Shown here: in pieces, positions 16,589 through 25,330 of the stretch
Numbering within the stretch: the stretch's first letter is position 1
How the letters are laid out: each line of letters begins with the position of its first letter
NCBI GenBank assembly: GCA_030428255.1
Contig: JAUIBT010000027.1
Coordinates: 1 to 42,066 of the forward strand
Direction of reading: 5' to 3'
DNA: 42,066 nt
From: Alphaproteobacteria bacterium
GTDB taxonomy: Bacteria > Pseudomonadota > Alphaproteobacteria > UBA7985 > JAUIBT01
Program-made: the position numbers and the translations under genes
The notes under the pieces: generated by a model
Seen by the model: the letters and a program-made list of their open reading frames with translations, nothing else
What the model was told of the DNA's origin: nothing
The model's database searches: none

Positions 16589-17914
16589 ATGACTGACCAG
16601 AGGCTCAAGGAAGGCGTGGCAGCGGGACGCCTTAGCCGAGACACCTTGCAGGACAATTTCTGCGATCTGCATCCACCGCTGGACCCGCACCAGGCTCAAG
16701 TCGCCGCCGATCGCTGTTTCTTTTGCCATGATGCGCCCTGCACAACGGCCTGTCCGACCGACATTGATATCCCCCTGTTTATCCGGCAAATCTCAACCGG
16801 CATGCCCCACGCGGCAGCCAAGACCATCCTTACGCAGAATATCCTGGGCGGGATGTGTGCGCGCGTTTGTCCGACTGAAACGTTGTGCGAAGAGGCCTGT
16901 GTGCGAAACGAAAGCGAAGGCGACCCGGTCCAAATCGGCTTGCTTCAGCGTTATGCGACCGACAGCATGATGGCCGAGCGTCCGCACCCCTTCGAGCGAG
17001 CTGCTGCCACCGGCAAGCGGGTGGCGGTTGTCGGGGCAGGGCCAGCGGGCCTGTCGTGCGCGCACCGCTTGGCCATGTACGGCCACGACGTTGTGATCTT
17101 TGAGGGACGCAACAAGTCCGGCGGTTTGAACGAATTCGGCATTGCGACCTATAAGTCGGTGGGCGGCTTTGCCCAGCGCGAGGTCGATTGGCTGCTGCAA
17201 ATCGGCGGCATCAGCGTTGAGCACGGCAAGCGCTTGGGCGAGGGGCTGTCGCTTGATGGTTTGAAGCAGGACTTCGACGCGGTGTTCTTGGCTATTGGTT
17301 TAGGCGGCGTCAATGCTCTGTCCGCGGATCCCAGCGCCTGGGATGGTGTGACCAACGCGGTCGATTTCATCGGCGAGCTGCGCCAGAGCACAGACCTAAG
17401 CAGCGTTGCCATTGGCCGCGATGTCGTGGTGATCGGCGGCGGCATGACCGCCATCGACGCGGCCGTTCAAGCCAAGCTGCTGGGCGCGCTCAACGTGACG
17501 CTGGTCTATCGCCGCAGCAAGGCGCGCATGGCTGCCAGCGAATTCGAACAAGACCTGGCCGCCAGTAAGGGCGTTGTCTTGATCACCTCTGCTTCTCCGG
17601 TTTCGCTGAGCAAAGAGGCGGGGCGCATGCAGATCACCTTTGAATATAGCGACGACGATTTGCAGCCCACCGGCGAGCGCTTTACCCTGCCAGCCGATCA
17701 GATCTTTAGCGCCATCGGTCAGACGTTGGTGTCAAACGATCTGCCGGCATTGGACGGACGCAAGATCGCGGTCGATGCCACAGGGCGCACCCAGACTGCG
17801 GGCGTTTGGGCTGGCGGCGATTGCGCTAGTGGCGGCGATGATCTGACCGTCACGGCTGTTGCCGAAGGTCGCGACGCGGCCGAAGACATCCACGCACAGC
17901 TCGCAACCAGCTAG
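16589..17914 (+). CDS. preT: NAD(P)-dependent dihydropyrimidine dehydrogenase, subunit PreT
   Basis: A 441-residue flavoprotein of the glutamate-synthase-beta type. N-terminal 4Fe-4S ligands are C43, C46, C51, C55 (CFFCHDAPCTTAC) and C90, C94, C100, C104 (CARVCPTETLCEEAC). The FAD GxGxxG is in VAVVGAGPAGLS near 146, the NAD(P) site in VVVIGGGMTAIDAA near 279, and the FAD-closing segment is VWAGGDCASGGDDLTV near the end. It passes electrons from NAD(P)H to PreA for reduction of uracil/thymine to dihydropyrimidines. ATG 16589 has GGGAG 8 bases upstream. It precedes preA by 17 bases. Confidence 0.92.
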   Translation: MTDQRLKEGVAAGRLSRDTLQDNFCDLHPPLDPHQAQVAADRCFFCHDAPCTTACPTDIDIPLFIRQISTGMPHAAAKTILTQNILGGMCARVCPTETLCEEACVRNESEGDPVQIGLLQRYATDSMMAERPHPFERAAATGKRVAVVGAGPAGLSCAHRLAMYGHDVVIFEGRNKSGGLNEFGIATYKSVGGFAQREVDWLLQIGGISVEHGKRLGEGLSLDGLKQDFDAVFLAIGLGGVNALSADPSAWDGVTNAVDFIGELRQSTDLSSVAIGRDVVVIGGGMTAIDAAVQAKLLGALNVTLVYRRSKARMAASEFEQDLAASKGVVLITSASPVSLSKEAGRMQITFEYSDDDLQPTGERFTLPADQIFSAIGQTLVSNDLPALDGRKIAVDATGRTQTAGVWAGGDCASGGDDLTVTAVAEGRDAAEDIHAQLATS

Positions 17915-17931
17915 AAAGAGGAGGACGTAAC

Positions 17932-19239
17932 ATGACCTCGTTAGAAACGAACTTTTTGGGCATCAAGTCTCCGAACCCGTTCTGGCTGGCCTCTGCGCCG
18001 CCAACCGATAAGGAGTACAACGTGCGCCGTGCCTTCGAGGCCGGTTGGGGCGGTGTGGTTTGGAAGACCCTGGGCTCTGAGGGGCCGCCGGTGGTCAATG
18101 TCAATGGCCCACGCTATGGGGCGATTTGGGGTGCGGATCGTCGGCTTCTGGGCCTCAACAATATTGAGCTGATCACCGACCGCGACCTTTACGTCAATCT
18201 TGAGGAAATCAAGCGGGTCAAAGCCGATTACCCGGACCGAGCGCTGATTGTTTCCTTGATGGTGCCCTGCGATGAAGCATCGTGGAAGGCCATATTGCCG
18301 TTGGTTGAGGAGACTGGTGCGGACGGAATCGAACTGAATTTCGGTTGCCCGCACGGCATGGCCGAGCGCGGCATGGGCTCGGCTGTGGGCCAGGTGCCTG
18401 AGTACATCGAGATGGTGACGCGCTGGTGTAAGGAGGCCTACTCCAAGCCGGTAATCGTCAAATTGACGCCCAACATCACGGACATCCGCCACCCTGCGCG
18501 CGCAGCGCATGCCGGTGGGGCTGATGCGGTCAGCCTGATCAATACCATCAACTCGATTGTCTCGGTTGATCTCGACAATTTCGCCCCCATGCCGACTATC
18601 GATGGCGTGGGATCGCATGGCGGCTATTGTGGCCCTGCCGTTAAGCCCATCGCCATGCATATGGTGGCCGAGATTGCACGCGACGCTGAGACGGCGGGAT
18701 TGCCGATTTCTGCGATTGGTGGCGTGACCACCTGGCGCGATGCGGCTGAGTTTATCGCTTTGGGTGCGGGCACGGTACAGGTTTGCACGGCGGCCATGAC
18801 TTATGGCTTTAAGGTGGTTCAGGAGATGATCACCGGCCTCAGCGATTGGATGGAAGATCAAGGCTACGAGACGCTGGCTGACTTCCAGGGCCGCGCGGCG
18901 GTGAAGGTGCGCGACTGGAAAGACCTGAACCTGAACTTCGTCACCAAAGCGGTGATCGACCAGGATCAGTGCATTAAGTGCGGCCGTTGCTACATTGCTT
19001 GCGAGGATACATCTCACCAAGCCATCGACATGTCAGAAGATCGCATTTTTACCGTCAAAGACGATGAGTGCGTGGCCTGTAATCTCTGCGTCAACGTTTG
19101 TCCGGTCGAAGGCTGCATCACTATGAAGCGCATCGAGCCCGGTCAAATTGACGAGCGCACCGGCCAAGTGGTGCAGGCCGAACACGGCGATTGGACGACC
19201 CACCCGAACAATCCCATGAGCTCCCAAGCTGCCGAGTAG
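17932..19239 (+). CDS. preA: NAD(P)-dependent dihydropyrimidine dehydrogenase, subunit PreA
   Basis: A 435-residue protein with an FMN TIM barrel (1-325) and a C-terminal ferredoxin domain. The start NPFWLASAPPTDKEYNVRRAFEAGWGG is typical, the catalytic Cys139 lies in NFGCPHGMAERGMG, and IGGVTTWRDAAEFI is the FMN phosphate region. 4Fe-4S ligands are C347, C350, C353, C357 and C380, C383, C386, C390. It catalyses reduction of uracil and thymine, the first step of the reductive pyrimidine pathway; later steps are encoded at 21130-25312. AGGAGG lies about 8 bases before the ATG. Confidence 0.94.
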   Translation: MTSLETNFLGIKSPNPFWLASAPPTDKEYNVRRAFEAGWGGVVWKTLGSEGPPVVNVNGPRYGAIWGADRRLLGLNNIELITDRDLYVNLEEIKRVKADYPDRALIVSLMVPCDEASWKAILPLVEETGADGIELNFGCPHGMAERGMGSAVGQVPEYIEMVTRWCKEAYSKPVIVKLTPNITDIRHPARAAHAGGADAVSLINTINSIVSVDLDNFAPMPTIDGVGSHGGYCGPAVKPIAMHMVAEIARDAETAGLPISAIGGVTTWRDAAEFIALGAGTVQVCTAAMTYGFKVVQEMITGLSDWMEDQGYETLADFQGRAAVKVRDWKDLNLNFVTKAVIDQDQCIKCGRCYIACEDTSHQAIDMSEDRIFTVKDDECVACNLCVNVCPVEGCITMKRIEPGQIDERTGQVVQAEHGDWTTHPNNPMSSQAAE

Positions 19240-19328
19240 GCAGCAGGCGTCAGGGCCCTGGGTCTGTCTTGCAAGGCGGACTTTGGGGCTCTGATAGCAA
19301 CCACCCGCAGTCGTGAGGCAGCGTTACC

Positions 19329-20111
19329 TCACAGGTGCCTTGCGGCTGTTTTTTTGTCTGCTGCGGCGGGCCAGCTGCCTGATTGGTGCTCGCTCGGCGT
19401 CAACAGCTTGCGATACAAGGTCATCAGATATCCCTGAGCATCGTCAAAGGTTTGGGTGCGATTGTGCGACGGGCCAAGGATAATTTCGATCTGGCTTTCG
19501 AAGTCGGCGTAGTGCTGGGTTGACGACCAGACCGAAAACAGCAAGTGGTGCGCTGCAACCTCGGCAATTTTGCCTTGCGATATCCAGCCTTCTATCACCG
19601 CCACGGCGCGCTGGACCTGGCGACGCAGGTAGTCCTTGGCTTCCGGCGGCATGCGCTTCGCGCCTTGCAGGATTTCGTTAGCGAACAAGCGGCTCTGCCG
19701 TGCATAGATGCGTGACAGCTCAAGCTTGGTTTTGACGTAGGTCAGAATTTCTTCAATCGGCTCGCCGTCTGGGTCGATCTCCTCCAGCGATGTCAGCCAC
19801 AGCTCCAAAATCTCGGCCAAAAGGTGCTGATAGATTTCCTCTTTGCCTTGGTAGTAATAGAGGATGTTGGGCTTGGACAGGCCCGATTTTTCGGCGATTT
19901 GATCGAGGGTCGATCCGCGAAAACCATGCATGGAAAACACCTCAAGGGCGGCCTCTTGTATGATCTTGCGGTTCTTGCGCTGGATCCGGCTTTGCTTTCC
20001 GGTGCCAGGTCTTCCAGTACTAGGTCTTCCAGTACTAGGTTTTCCAGTACCGGGTTTTCCAGTGTCAGGCTTATCAGGGGCATGTCTTGCTGGGCCAGTT
20101 TCGGTGCTCAT
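19329..20111 (-). CDS. TetR-family regulator, RutR-like, with N-terminal repeat
   Basis: A 260-residue protein. After about 40 disordered residues made of T-G-K/R-P units (15-bp tandem repeats at 19992-20081) comes a TetR helix-turn-helix: EAALEVFSMHGFRGSTLDQIAEKSGLSKPNILYYYQGKEEIY. The C-terminal domain, with SRLFANEILQGA, IEGWISQGKIAEV and SVWSSTQHYADFESQIE, is of the RutR type that senses uracil/thymine in E. coli. It follows the other RutR-like gene by 17 bases and is convergent with preA. A weak ribosome site leaves room for a later start near residue 41. Likely function: repression of the pyrimidine island. Confidence 0.88.
   Translation of the reverse strand: MSTETGPARHAPDKPDTGKPGTGKPSTGRPSTGRPGTGKQSRIQRKNRKIIQEAALEVFSMHGFRGSTLDQIAEKSGLSKPNILYYYQGKEEIYQHLLAEILELWLTSLEEIDPDGEPIEEILTYVKTKLELSRIYARQSRLFANEILQGAKRMPPEAKDYLRRQVQRAVAVIEGWISQGKIAEVAAHHLLFSVWSSTQHYADFESQIEIILGPSHNRTQTFDDAQGYLMTLYRKLLTPSEHQSGSWPAAADKKTAARHL
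19992..20081. repeat. 15-bp tandem repeats in RutR-like gene N-terminus
   Basis: Six consecutive 15-base units; the second and third (20007-20021 and 20022-20036) are identical AGGTCTTCCAGTACT, the others have 2-6 changes. They encode T-G-K/R-P-S/G pentapeptides upstream of the DNA-binding domain. Confidence 0.88.
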
Positions 20112-20128
20112 GGGGGCTGTGCTCGTTA

Positions 20129-20794
20129 CTAAGCGCTGTTCTCAACAGACTGATGGGCGGGGGCGGGCGGCAGGACACCCCCCAGGATGATAGACTTTGC
20201 GGCCGCCTTGGCTTCTTGCCATTGTTGATCGCTAAGCGGCTGGTTGTGATTGAGCTTTTCGATCTGGTGACCGAAGTCCGCATAGTGCTGGGTGGTTGCC
20301 CAGATCAGATACAACAGGTGGCGACCGTTGACCGGACGCAGCTTGCCCGCCGCAGTCCAAGCCTCGATGACTTTGATGCGCGTGTCGGTCCAGTTGCGCA
20401 GCTCCTCGACCAAGTAGTCATGCAGAACAGGTGCGCCCTGGATCACCTCATTGGCCCAGACCTTCGACCCATAGGGGCGCGAGCGGGCCAAATCCATTTT
20501 TAAATCGATATAGCTGCCCAAGGCGTCCAGTGGGCTGTTTTCTTCGGATATGGCGTCGGCCGCCTGGACCCAGACGCTAAAAATGTCCTCGACCACGGTT
20601 CGATACAGCAGTTCTTTGGTCGGGAAATAGTACAGGATGTTGGACTTGGGAATCTCTGCCAGCCGCGCGATCATGCTGACCGAAGCGCCTGCAAATCCAT
20701 GCTGTGCAAAGACCATCTCCGCAGCGTCGAGAATCTTCTTCTCCATCATCTGCCGATTTTGCGTTTGCTTCCCAGGAGTCTGGATTTGCATCAT
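20129..20794 (-). CDS. TetR-family regulator, RutR-like
   Basis: A 221-residue TetR protein. The DNA-binding domain is ILDAAEMVFAQHGFAGAS to IPKSNILYYFPTKELLYRTVV (about 20-65). The ligand domain has YIDLKMDLARSRPYGSKVWANEVIQGAPVL, IEAWTAAGKLRPV and LIWATTQHYADFGHQIE, the same layout as E. coli RutR. It is the promoter-proximal gene of a two-regulator operon and is divergent from the aminotransferase gene; operator-like sites lie at 21028-21065. Two RutR paralogs side by side suggest different ligands or a heterodimer. ATG at 20794 or 20791. Confidence 0.9.
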   Translation of the reverse strand: MMQIQTPGKQTQNRQMMEKKILDAAEMVFAQHGFAGASVSMIARLAEIPKSNILYYFPTKELLYRTVVEDIFSVWVQAADAISEENSPLDALGSYIDLKMDLARSRPYGSKVWANEVIQGAPVLHDYLVEELRNWTDTRIKVIEAWTAAGKLRPVNGRHLLYLIWATTQHYADFGHQIEKLNHNQPLSDQQWQEAKAAAKSIILGGVLPPAPAHQSVENSA

Positions 20795-21129
20795 GCTCTC
20801 TCTTGCTTGCCTCGGTTGTCGCCGCGCTGCTCATCGATCTGCCAGCGCCATCATAGCGAGCCTTGGAGTCCTTTTGCTTAGCGACCGGTCTGCGGTCTTG
20901 CGCCCGGTTATCCACAGTTTGCTGACCTACAGGGCAGAGCGCGCTGCTGCGTTCGCCGAGTTTGTGTCGCAATTGCGGGGCATGCTGGTCGCCAGCCAGG
21001 GTGGCTCACTTGCTACTCTAGACAAATTTTACCAAACGTACAAATTTTCTTGACCGATTGGACAAGTTTTGTTAATCGCAAGCTAAGAAATTGAAATAAA
21101 ATAAAAGAAGCAGGGCAGAAGGCAGAGGC
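20795..21129. other. Divergent control region between RutR-like regulator and aminotransferase genes
   Basis: 335 bases without a credible gene. The regulator-proximal part (20795-21010) is GC-rich with nothing recognisable. The aminotransferase-proximal part (21011-21110) is strongly AT-rich and contains three copies of ACAA(A/G)TTTT at 21022, 21040 and 21062, which overlap the two operator-like sites described separately. Confidence 0.6.
21028..21065. promoter_or_regulatory. Two RutR-box-like sites upstream of the aminotransferase gene
   Basis: TTGACCGATTGGACAA at 21050-21065 matches 12 of 14 fixed positions of the E. coli RutR box TTGACCAnnTGGTCAA (consensus from memory). TTTACCAAACGTACAA at 21028-21043 matches 10 of 14. 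Their centres are 22 bp apart, about two helix turns, so two dimers could bind the same face. Autoregulation and control of the aminotransferase operon by the adjacent RutR-like proteins is the natural reading. Confidence 0.6.
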
Positions 21130-22437
21130 ATGGAAAACGACCTACGTGCATTTTGGATGCCATTCACCGCAAACCGGCAGTTCAAGTCCGCGCCCCGTAT
21201 GTTCGTCGGCGCCGACGGCATGTTTTACAAGACCTCCGATGGCCGTGATGTGATGGACGGCACCGCTGGCCTTTGGTGCTGCAATGCCGGTCACAACCAG
21301 CCGAAGATTGTCGAGGCCATTCGCGAGCAAGCAGGTGAGCTGGACTATGCGCCCGCCTTCCAGATCGGTCACCCCAAGGCCTTCCGGTTGGCCAACCGGC
21401 TGGTCGACATGGCTCCCGAAGGCATGGAGCACGCCTTTTTTACCAATTCTGGCTCTGAGTCGGTCGAGACCGCTTTGAAGATCGCCATCGCCTACCACCG
21501 TGCGCGCGGAGAGGGGCAACGCACTCGGCTCGTTGGCCGCGAGCGCGGCTATCATGGCGTGAATTTCGGTGGCATTTCGGTCGGCGGCATCGTCAACAAT
21601 CGCCGCCATTTTGGCGCGCTGCTGAACGGCGTCGATCATTTGCCCGACACCCACCTGCCCGAGGTGAACGCCTTCACCAAAGGCCAGCCCGAGCATGGCG
21701 CTGAGCGGGCAGATGCGCTGGAAAAGATCATCGCACTGCACGGGCCTGAGACCATCGCTGCAGTCATCGTTGAGCCCATGGCGGGCTCGACCGGGGTCCT
21801 GCTGCCACCCAAGGGCTACCTGGAACGTCTGCGCGCGATTACCAAGAAGCACGGCATTTTGCTGATTTTTGACGAGGTGATTACCGGCTTTGGACGCTTG
21901 GGCTCGTCCTTCGCTGCTGAGCATTTCGGTGTCCTGCCGGATCTGATTGTCACCGCTAAGGGGTTGACAAACGGTGTTATTCCCATGGGCGCGGTGCTGA
22001 CTACTGCGGCCATCCACGACGCCTTTATGACCGGGCCTGAAAACCTGATCGAGCTGTTCCACGGCTATACTTATTCGGGCAACCCCATGGCGGCCGCGAC
22101 GGGCCTGGCGACGCTTGAGGTCTATCAGGAGCAAGGGTTGTTTGAAAATGCCACCAACCTGGCGGATTATTGGCAAGAAGCAATTCACGGCCTACGCGGG
22201 CTGCCGCACGTGATCGACATTCGCAACATGGGCTTGATCGGCGCGATCGAGCTGGAGCCGATTGCAGGCGCGCCCACCAAGCGCGCATTCCAGGCCTTCT
22301 TGGATGCCTATGAGGCGGGCCTGTTGATCCGCACCACGGGCGACATCATCGCGCTCAGTCCGCCGCTGATCATCAACAGAGCCCAAATCGACCAATTGTT
22401 TGAAACGCTCGCAGGAGTGTTACGCGCGCTCGATTAG
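21130..22437 (+). CDS. Omega-amino acid (beta-alanine):pyruvate aminotransferase
   Basis: A 435-residue class III PLP aminotransferase. It shows FWMPFTANRQFKSAPRMFV at the start, FTNSGSESVETALKIA near 104, YHGVNFGGISVGG near 141, the cofactor Asp248 in LLIFDEVITGFGRLG and the Schiff-base Lys277 in TAKGLTNGVIPMG. This is the omega-amino acid:pyruvate transaminase group, which converts beta-alanine (or 3-aminoisobutyrate) and pyruvate to malonate semialdehyde and alanine. That is the step after beta-ureidopropionase, encoded next. The ATG follows GGCAGAGGC, a moderate ribosome site. It is probably under the RutR-like sites at 21028-21065. Confidence 0.92.
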   Translation: MENDLRAFWMPFTANRQFKSAPRMFVGADGMFYKTSDGRDVMDGTAGLWCCNAGHNQPKIVEAIREQAGELDYAPAFQIGHPKAFRLANRLVDMAPEGMEHAFFTNSGSESVETALKIAIAYHRARGEGQRTRLVGRERGYHGVNFGGISVGGIVNNRRHFGALLNGVDHLPDTHLPEVNAFTKGQPEHGAERADALEKIIALHGPETIAAVIVEPMAGSTGVLLPPKGYLERLRAITKKHGILLIFDEVITGFGRLGSSFAAEHFGVLPDLIVTAKGLTNGVIPMGAVLTTAAIHDAFMTGPENLIELFHGYTYSGNPMAAATGLATLEVYQEQGLFENATNLADYWQEAIHGLRGLPHVIDIRNMGLIGAIELEPIAGAPTKRAFQAFLDAYEAGLLIRTTGDIIALSPPLIINRAQIDQLFETLAGVLRALD

Positions 22438-22538
22438 AGCAAAATTCTTGGCCGCGCTGATCGTGACCTCAGTGCAGCGGCAGAACCACACACCAAGACC
22501 GACGCAAGACCGGTACAAGCAGAGGAAAGAGGCAAAGC

Positions 22539-23789
22539 ATGAGCGAAGAACTCAAGAACCTGAAAATTGACGGCCAACGCTTGTGGGACAGCCTGATGGA
22601 GATGGCCAAGATTGGCCCAGGCGTCGCGGGCGGCAACAACCGCCAAACCCTGACCGATGAGGACGCCGAAGGCCGGGCGTTGTTCCAGTCTTGGTGCGAA
22701 GCGGCAGGCTGTACCATGGGCGTTGATACCATGGGCAACATGTTCTTCCGGCGCGAGGGCGCGGACCCCTCGGCGCTGCCAGTCTATGTCGGCTCGCACT
22801 TGGATACCCAGCCGACCGGCGGCAAATACGACGGCGTGTTGGGTGTCCTGGCGGGGCTAGAGATTGTGCGCTCGCTGAACGATTTGGGCATTCAAACCAA
22901 GCACCCCATCGTTGTGACCAACTGGACAAACGAAGAGGGCACGCGCTTTGCGCCGGCTATGTTGGCCTCGGGTGTGTTTGCGGGCAAGCACACCCAAGAC
23001 TGGGCCTATGATCGCCAGGACGCCAAGGGCTTGAAGTTCGGCGATGAGTTGAAGCGCATCGGCTGGCTTGGCGACGAGGAAGTCGGCGCGCGAAAAATGC
23101 ACGCCTTTTTTGAACTGCATATTGAGCAGGGGCCAATTCTGGAGGCAGAGGGCAAGGACATCGGTGTTGTCACCCACGGCCAGGGGTTGAGCTGGACGCA
23201 AGTGACCGTGATAGGCAAGGACTCGCACACCGGCTCAACGCCCATGCCGATGCGCAAGAACGCCGGTCTGGGCATGGCGCGCATTCTGGAGAAAGTGGAC
23301 GAGATCGCCTGGTCGCACAAGCCGCACGCCGTGGGCGCAGCCGGTCACATTGATGTCTATCCTAACTCGCGCAACGTTATTCCGGGCAAGGTGGTCTTCA
23401 CCGTTGATTTCCGCTCACCCGATCTGGCGGTGATTCAGGATATGGAGCAGCGCTTGCGCGTTGAGGGTCAGAAAATTGCCGACGATATGGGCTTGGAGAT
23501 CAGCTTTGAAAAGGTCGGTGGCTTCGATCCCGTGACATTTGATGAAGGCTGCGTGACCGCTGTTCGCTCGGCAGCAGAGCGCCTGGGCTATTCGCACCAA
23601 AACATCATCTCGGGCGCGGGCCACGATGCCTGCTGGATCAATGCCGTTGCGCCGACGGCCATGGTTATGTGCCCTTGCGTCGATGGCTTGTCGCACAACG
23701 AGGCCGAGGAAATCAGCCAGGAGTGGTCCAGCCGTGGCGCTGAGGTCTTGTTCCACGCTGTGGTGGAGACGGCCCAAATCGTAAGCTAA
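22539..23789 (+). CDS. Beta-ureidopropionase / N-carbamoyl-amino acid hydrolase (M20 family)
   Basis: A 416-residue metal-dependent amidohydrolase of the hydantoin-carbamoylase type. Metal ligands are His87 (GSHLDTQPTGGKYDG), Asp98, Glu133 (TNEEGTRF) and His194 (LHIEQGP), with the terminal CPCVDGLSHNEAEE. It hydrolyses N-carbamoyl-beta-alanine to beta-alanine, CO2 and ammonia. It lies between the aminotransferase and the dihydropyrimidinase. Sequence alone cannot separate beta-ureidopropionase from L-carbamoylase; the operon supports the former. A good GAGGAAAGAGG site precedes the ATG. Confidence 0.9.
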   Translation: MSEELKNLKIDGQRLWDSLMEMAKIGPGVAGGNNRQTLTDEDAEGRALFQSWCEAAGCTMGVDTMGNMFFRREGADPSALPVYVGSHLDTQPTGGKYDGVLGVLAGLEIVRSLNDLGIQTKHPIVVTNWTNEEGTRFAPAMLASGVFAGKHTQDWAYDRQDAKGLKFGDELKRIGWLGDEEVGARKMHAFFELHIEQGPILEAEGKDIGVVTHGQGLSWTQVTVIGKDSHTGSTPMPMRKNAGLGMARILEKVDEIAWSHKPHAVGAAGHIDVYPNSRNVIPGKVVFTVDFRSPDLAVIQDMEQRLRVEGQKIADDMGLEISFEKVGGFDPVTFDEGCVTAVRSAAERLGYSHQNIISGAGHDACWINAVAPTAMVMCPCVDGLSHNEAEEISQEWSSRGAEVLFHAVVETAQIVS

Positions 23790-23848
23790 GCGCGTCGCTC
23801 AGAGCGCGTTCACAAGCAAAAAAGAGACAATCCAAGTCGGAGGCAAAC

Positions 23849-25312
23849 ATGACAACCAAGGTAATTAAGGGCGGCACGGTCTGTACAGCAGATCGCACCT
23901 GGAAAGCGGACGTGCTGATCGAAGGCGAGACCATCAAGCAGATCGGCGAAGATCTGAAGGGTGAGACCTACATCGACGCTGAAGGCGCCTATGTCATCCC
24001 CGGCGGCATTGATCCGCACACCCACTTGGAAATGCCTTTTATGGGCACGACGGCAGCCGAGACCTTTGAGACCGGCACTTGGGCTGCGGCCTGTGGCGGC
24101 ACCACCATGATCGTTGATTTCTGTTTGCCCGGCGAAGATGGCTCGATCAAAAACGCGATCCACGAGTGGCACCGCAAGTCCGCGCCTCAGATCTGCTCGG
24201 ACATCGGCTACCACATGGCCATCACCGGCTGGAACGAGACCGTGTTCGACGAAATGAAGGACGCCGTCGATATGGGCGTCAATTCTTTCAAGCACTTCAT
24301 GGCTTACAAGGGTGCGCTGATGATCGAGGACGACGAGATGTTCGCCTCCTTCAAGCGCTGTAAGGAGCTGGGCGCGCTGCCCATGGTTCACGCCGAGAAC
24401 GGCGACCTGGTGGCAGACATGCAGCAAACCATGCTGGAGCGCGGCATCACCGGCCCCGAAGGCCACGCCTATTCGCGACCGCCCGAGTTCGAGGGCGAGG
24501 CGGCCAACCGCGCCATTACCATCGCCGATGCGGCGGGCGTGCCGCTGTATATCGTACACGTCTCCTGCGAGCAGTCGCACGAAGCCATCCGCCGGGCGCG
24601 CCAAAAGGGTATGCGGGTCTATGGCGAGCCGCTGGTGCAGTTCTTGACCTTGGATGAGAGCGAATATTTCAACACCGATTGGGATCACGCCGCGCGGCGC
24701 GTGATGAGCCCGCCGTTCCGCAGCAAGGACCATCAAGACAGCCTTTGGGCGGGCCTGCAAGCGGGCTCCTTGCAAGTGGTGGCCACCGACCACGCGGCGT
24801 TTACCACCGAACAAAAGCGCATGGGTCGGGACAATTTCTGTTTTATCCCCAACGGCTCCAACGGCCTGGAGGAGCGCTTAGCGGTGCTGTGGACTGAGGG
24901 CGTGGAAACTGGCCGATTGACCCCCAACGAGTTCGTAGCGGCCACTTCAACCAATATCGCCAAGATTTTGAACATCTACCCCAAGAAGGGCGCGCTGGTC
25001 GAAGGTGCAGACGCCGACATTGTGGTTTGGGATCCCAAGCTGTCCAAGACCATTTCGGCCACCAACCACCACTCGATCCTAGACTATAACGTCTTCGAAG
25101 GCTGGGACGTCAAGGCACAGGCGCGCTATACACTCTCGCGCGGCGATGTCATTTGGGCCTGGGGTCAGAACTCGCAGCCGCAGCCGGGCCGCGGTCGCTT
25201 CGTGCCGCGTCCGGCCTTCCATTCCGCCAGCGTGGCGCTGTCGAAGTGGAAAGCGCTGACCAGCCCCAAAGCCATTCAACGTAATCCCATGAACATCCCG
25301 GCGGGTATCTAG
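23849..25312 (+). CDS. hydA: Dihydropyrimidinase (D-hydantoinase)
   Basis: A 487-residue cyclic amidohydrolase. Zinc ligands: His57 and His59 in IDPHTHLEMPFMGT, carboxylated Lys148 in SFKHFMAYKG, His181 in VHAENGD, the His in YIVHVSCEQSHEA, and Asp in VATDHAAF. The substrate segment NGSNGLEERL is typical. It opens dihydrouracil/dihydrothymine to N-carbamoyl-beta-amino acids in the cytoplasm. TCGGAGG lies about 8 bases upstream of the ATG. The next gene, the ABC ATPase, follows after 18 bases, so transport and ring-opening are probably co-transcribed. Confidence 0.94.
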   Translation: MTTKVIKGGTVCTADRTWKADVLIEGETIKQIGEDLKGETYIDAEGAYVIPGGIDPHTHLEMPFMGTTAAETFETGTWAAACGGTTMIVDFCLPGEDGSIKNAIHEWHRKSAPQICSDIGYHMAITGWNETVFDEMKDAVDMGVNSFKHFMAYKGALMIEDDEMFASFKRCKELGALPMVHAENGDLVADMQQTMLERGITGPEGHAYSRPPEFEGEAANRAITIADAAGVPLYIVHVSCEQSHEAIRRARQKGMRVYGEPLVQFLTLDESEYFNTDWDHAARRVMSPPFRSKDHQDSLWAGLQAGSLQVVATDHAAFTTEQKRMGRDNFCFIPNGSNGLEERLAVLWTEGVETGRLTPNEFVAATSTNIAKILNIYPKKGALVEGADADIVVWDPKLSKTISATNHHSILDYNVFEGWDVKAQARYTLSRGDVIWAWGQNSQPQPGRGRFVPRPAFHSASVALSKWKALTSPKAIQRNPMNIPAGI

Positions 25313-25330
25313 GCAAAGGACCAAGCGCGC

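Noticed and set aside
17941-19020. Long open frame opposite preA, and similar long antisense frames opposite other genes (for example 5871-6749, 21142-22188, 23810-24814)
   Set aside because: They are mirror frames of high-GC coding sequence with no family motifs, and each lies fully inside a well-supported gene.
19313-19332. GTGAGG/CCTCAC hairpin between preA and the RutR-like gene as a terminator
   Set aside because: Short 6-bp stem with no adjacent T-tract on either strand; it remains only a possible structure.
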